Part shown: one piece after another, positions 5,690 through 5,775 of the stretch
Layout: every line of letters begins with the position of its first letter
Position numbering within the stretch: the stretch's first letter is position 1
NCBI GenBank assembly: GCA_011391835.1
Contig: JAABPS010000191.1
Location: forward strand, 1 to 5,775
Origin: Desulfobacteraceae bacterium
Lineage (GTDB): Bacteria > Desulfobacterota > Desulfobacteria > Desulfobacterales > JAABPS01
Reading direction: 5' to 3'
Length of the DNA stretch: 5,775 nucleotides
Notes under the pieces: generated by a model
The model's input: the letters and a program-made list of their open reading frames with translations, nothing else
What the model was told of the DNA's origin: nothing
The model's database searches: none
Program-made: the position numbers and the translations under genes

Positions 5690-5775
5690 TCACAATGCAA
5701 GCTGAGTTGCAACTTTTTCCCATAGAGTCGTAATCGCCTTAGATGCCGCTGAATTTGAATGATATTCAATAACGG
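5690..5775 (-). CDS. C-terminal tail of an unidentified upstream gene (partial)
   Basis: Reading the minus strand from 5773, 27 sense codons run to a TGA at 5692-5690, ending WEKVATQLAL. The peptide is amphipathic and protein-like (VIEYHSNSAASKAITTLWEK, then VATQLAL). It precedes the MBL-fold gene by 63 bases on the same strand, which fits an operon member. The form 'S-x-A-S-x-A-I-x-x-L-W-E' loosely recalls the C-terminal helix of MinD/Mrp/CooC-type P-loop ATPases, which would suit a CODH cluster, but 27 residues cannot decide this. Another minus-strand frame is also open across the region, so even its existence as a gene is only probable. Confidence 0.45.
   Translation of the reverse strand, partial: VIEYHSNSAASKAITTLWEKVATQLAL

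Overview
This window looks like part of a Wood-Ljungdahl (reductive acetyl-CoA) gene cluster from a strict anaerobe. Every gene I accept lies on the minus strand, so the cluster is read from right to left. The combination of a bacterial-type CODH, a corrinoid protein small subunit, a RACo-type activator, moderate GC and strong AAGGAGG ribosome binding sites fits an autotrophic or acetate-oxidising sulfate reducer (Desulfobacterota) or an acetogen. I favour a Desulfobacterota-like host, but this rests on impression, not on a search.

Layout in transcription order (right to left). At the right edge, 5775-5690 appears to carry the last 27 codons of an unidentified upstream gene. Next comes a compact three-gene group: a COG1237-type metallo-beta-lactamase-fold protein (5626-4673), a small cysteine-rich CGGC-domain protein (4649-4284), and a 655-residue RACo-like protein with an N-terminal [2Fe-2S] ferredoxin domain and a C-terminal ASKHA ATPase domain (4270-2303). 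Gaps of 23 and 13 bases suggest one operon. An AT-rich 317-base gap (2302-1986) follows; it holds a candidate promoter, inverted repeats and an unused Shine-Dalgarno-like sequence. Then come acsD, the small subunit of the corrinoid iron-sulfur protein (1985-420, TTG start), and the first 113 codons of the CODH catalytic subunit gene (340-1), which runs off the left edge. That last gene has no stop in the window and is easily missed.

How the genes work together: the CODH subunit reduces CO2 to CO for acetyl-CoA synthase. AcsD, with AcsC (not in the window), carries the methyl group on cobalamin. RACo re-reduces the corrinoid from Co(II) to Co(I) at the expense of ATP whenever it is accidentally oxidised. 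The MBL-fold and CGGC proteins have no established role here; their position directly ahead of RACo suggests a service role in corrinoid, metal or redox upkeep.

The most unusual feature is AcsD itself. About 185 residues are added behind a normal 310-335 residue TIM-barrel subunit: an Ala/Pro/Lys linker, seven 8-residue charged repeats spaced as expected for a rigid single alpha-helix, and a short amphipathic tail. This looks like a swinging-arm or tethering device for the corrinoid protein.
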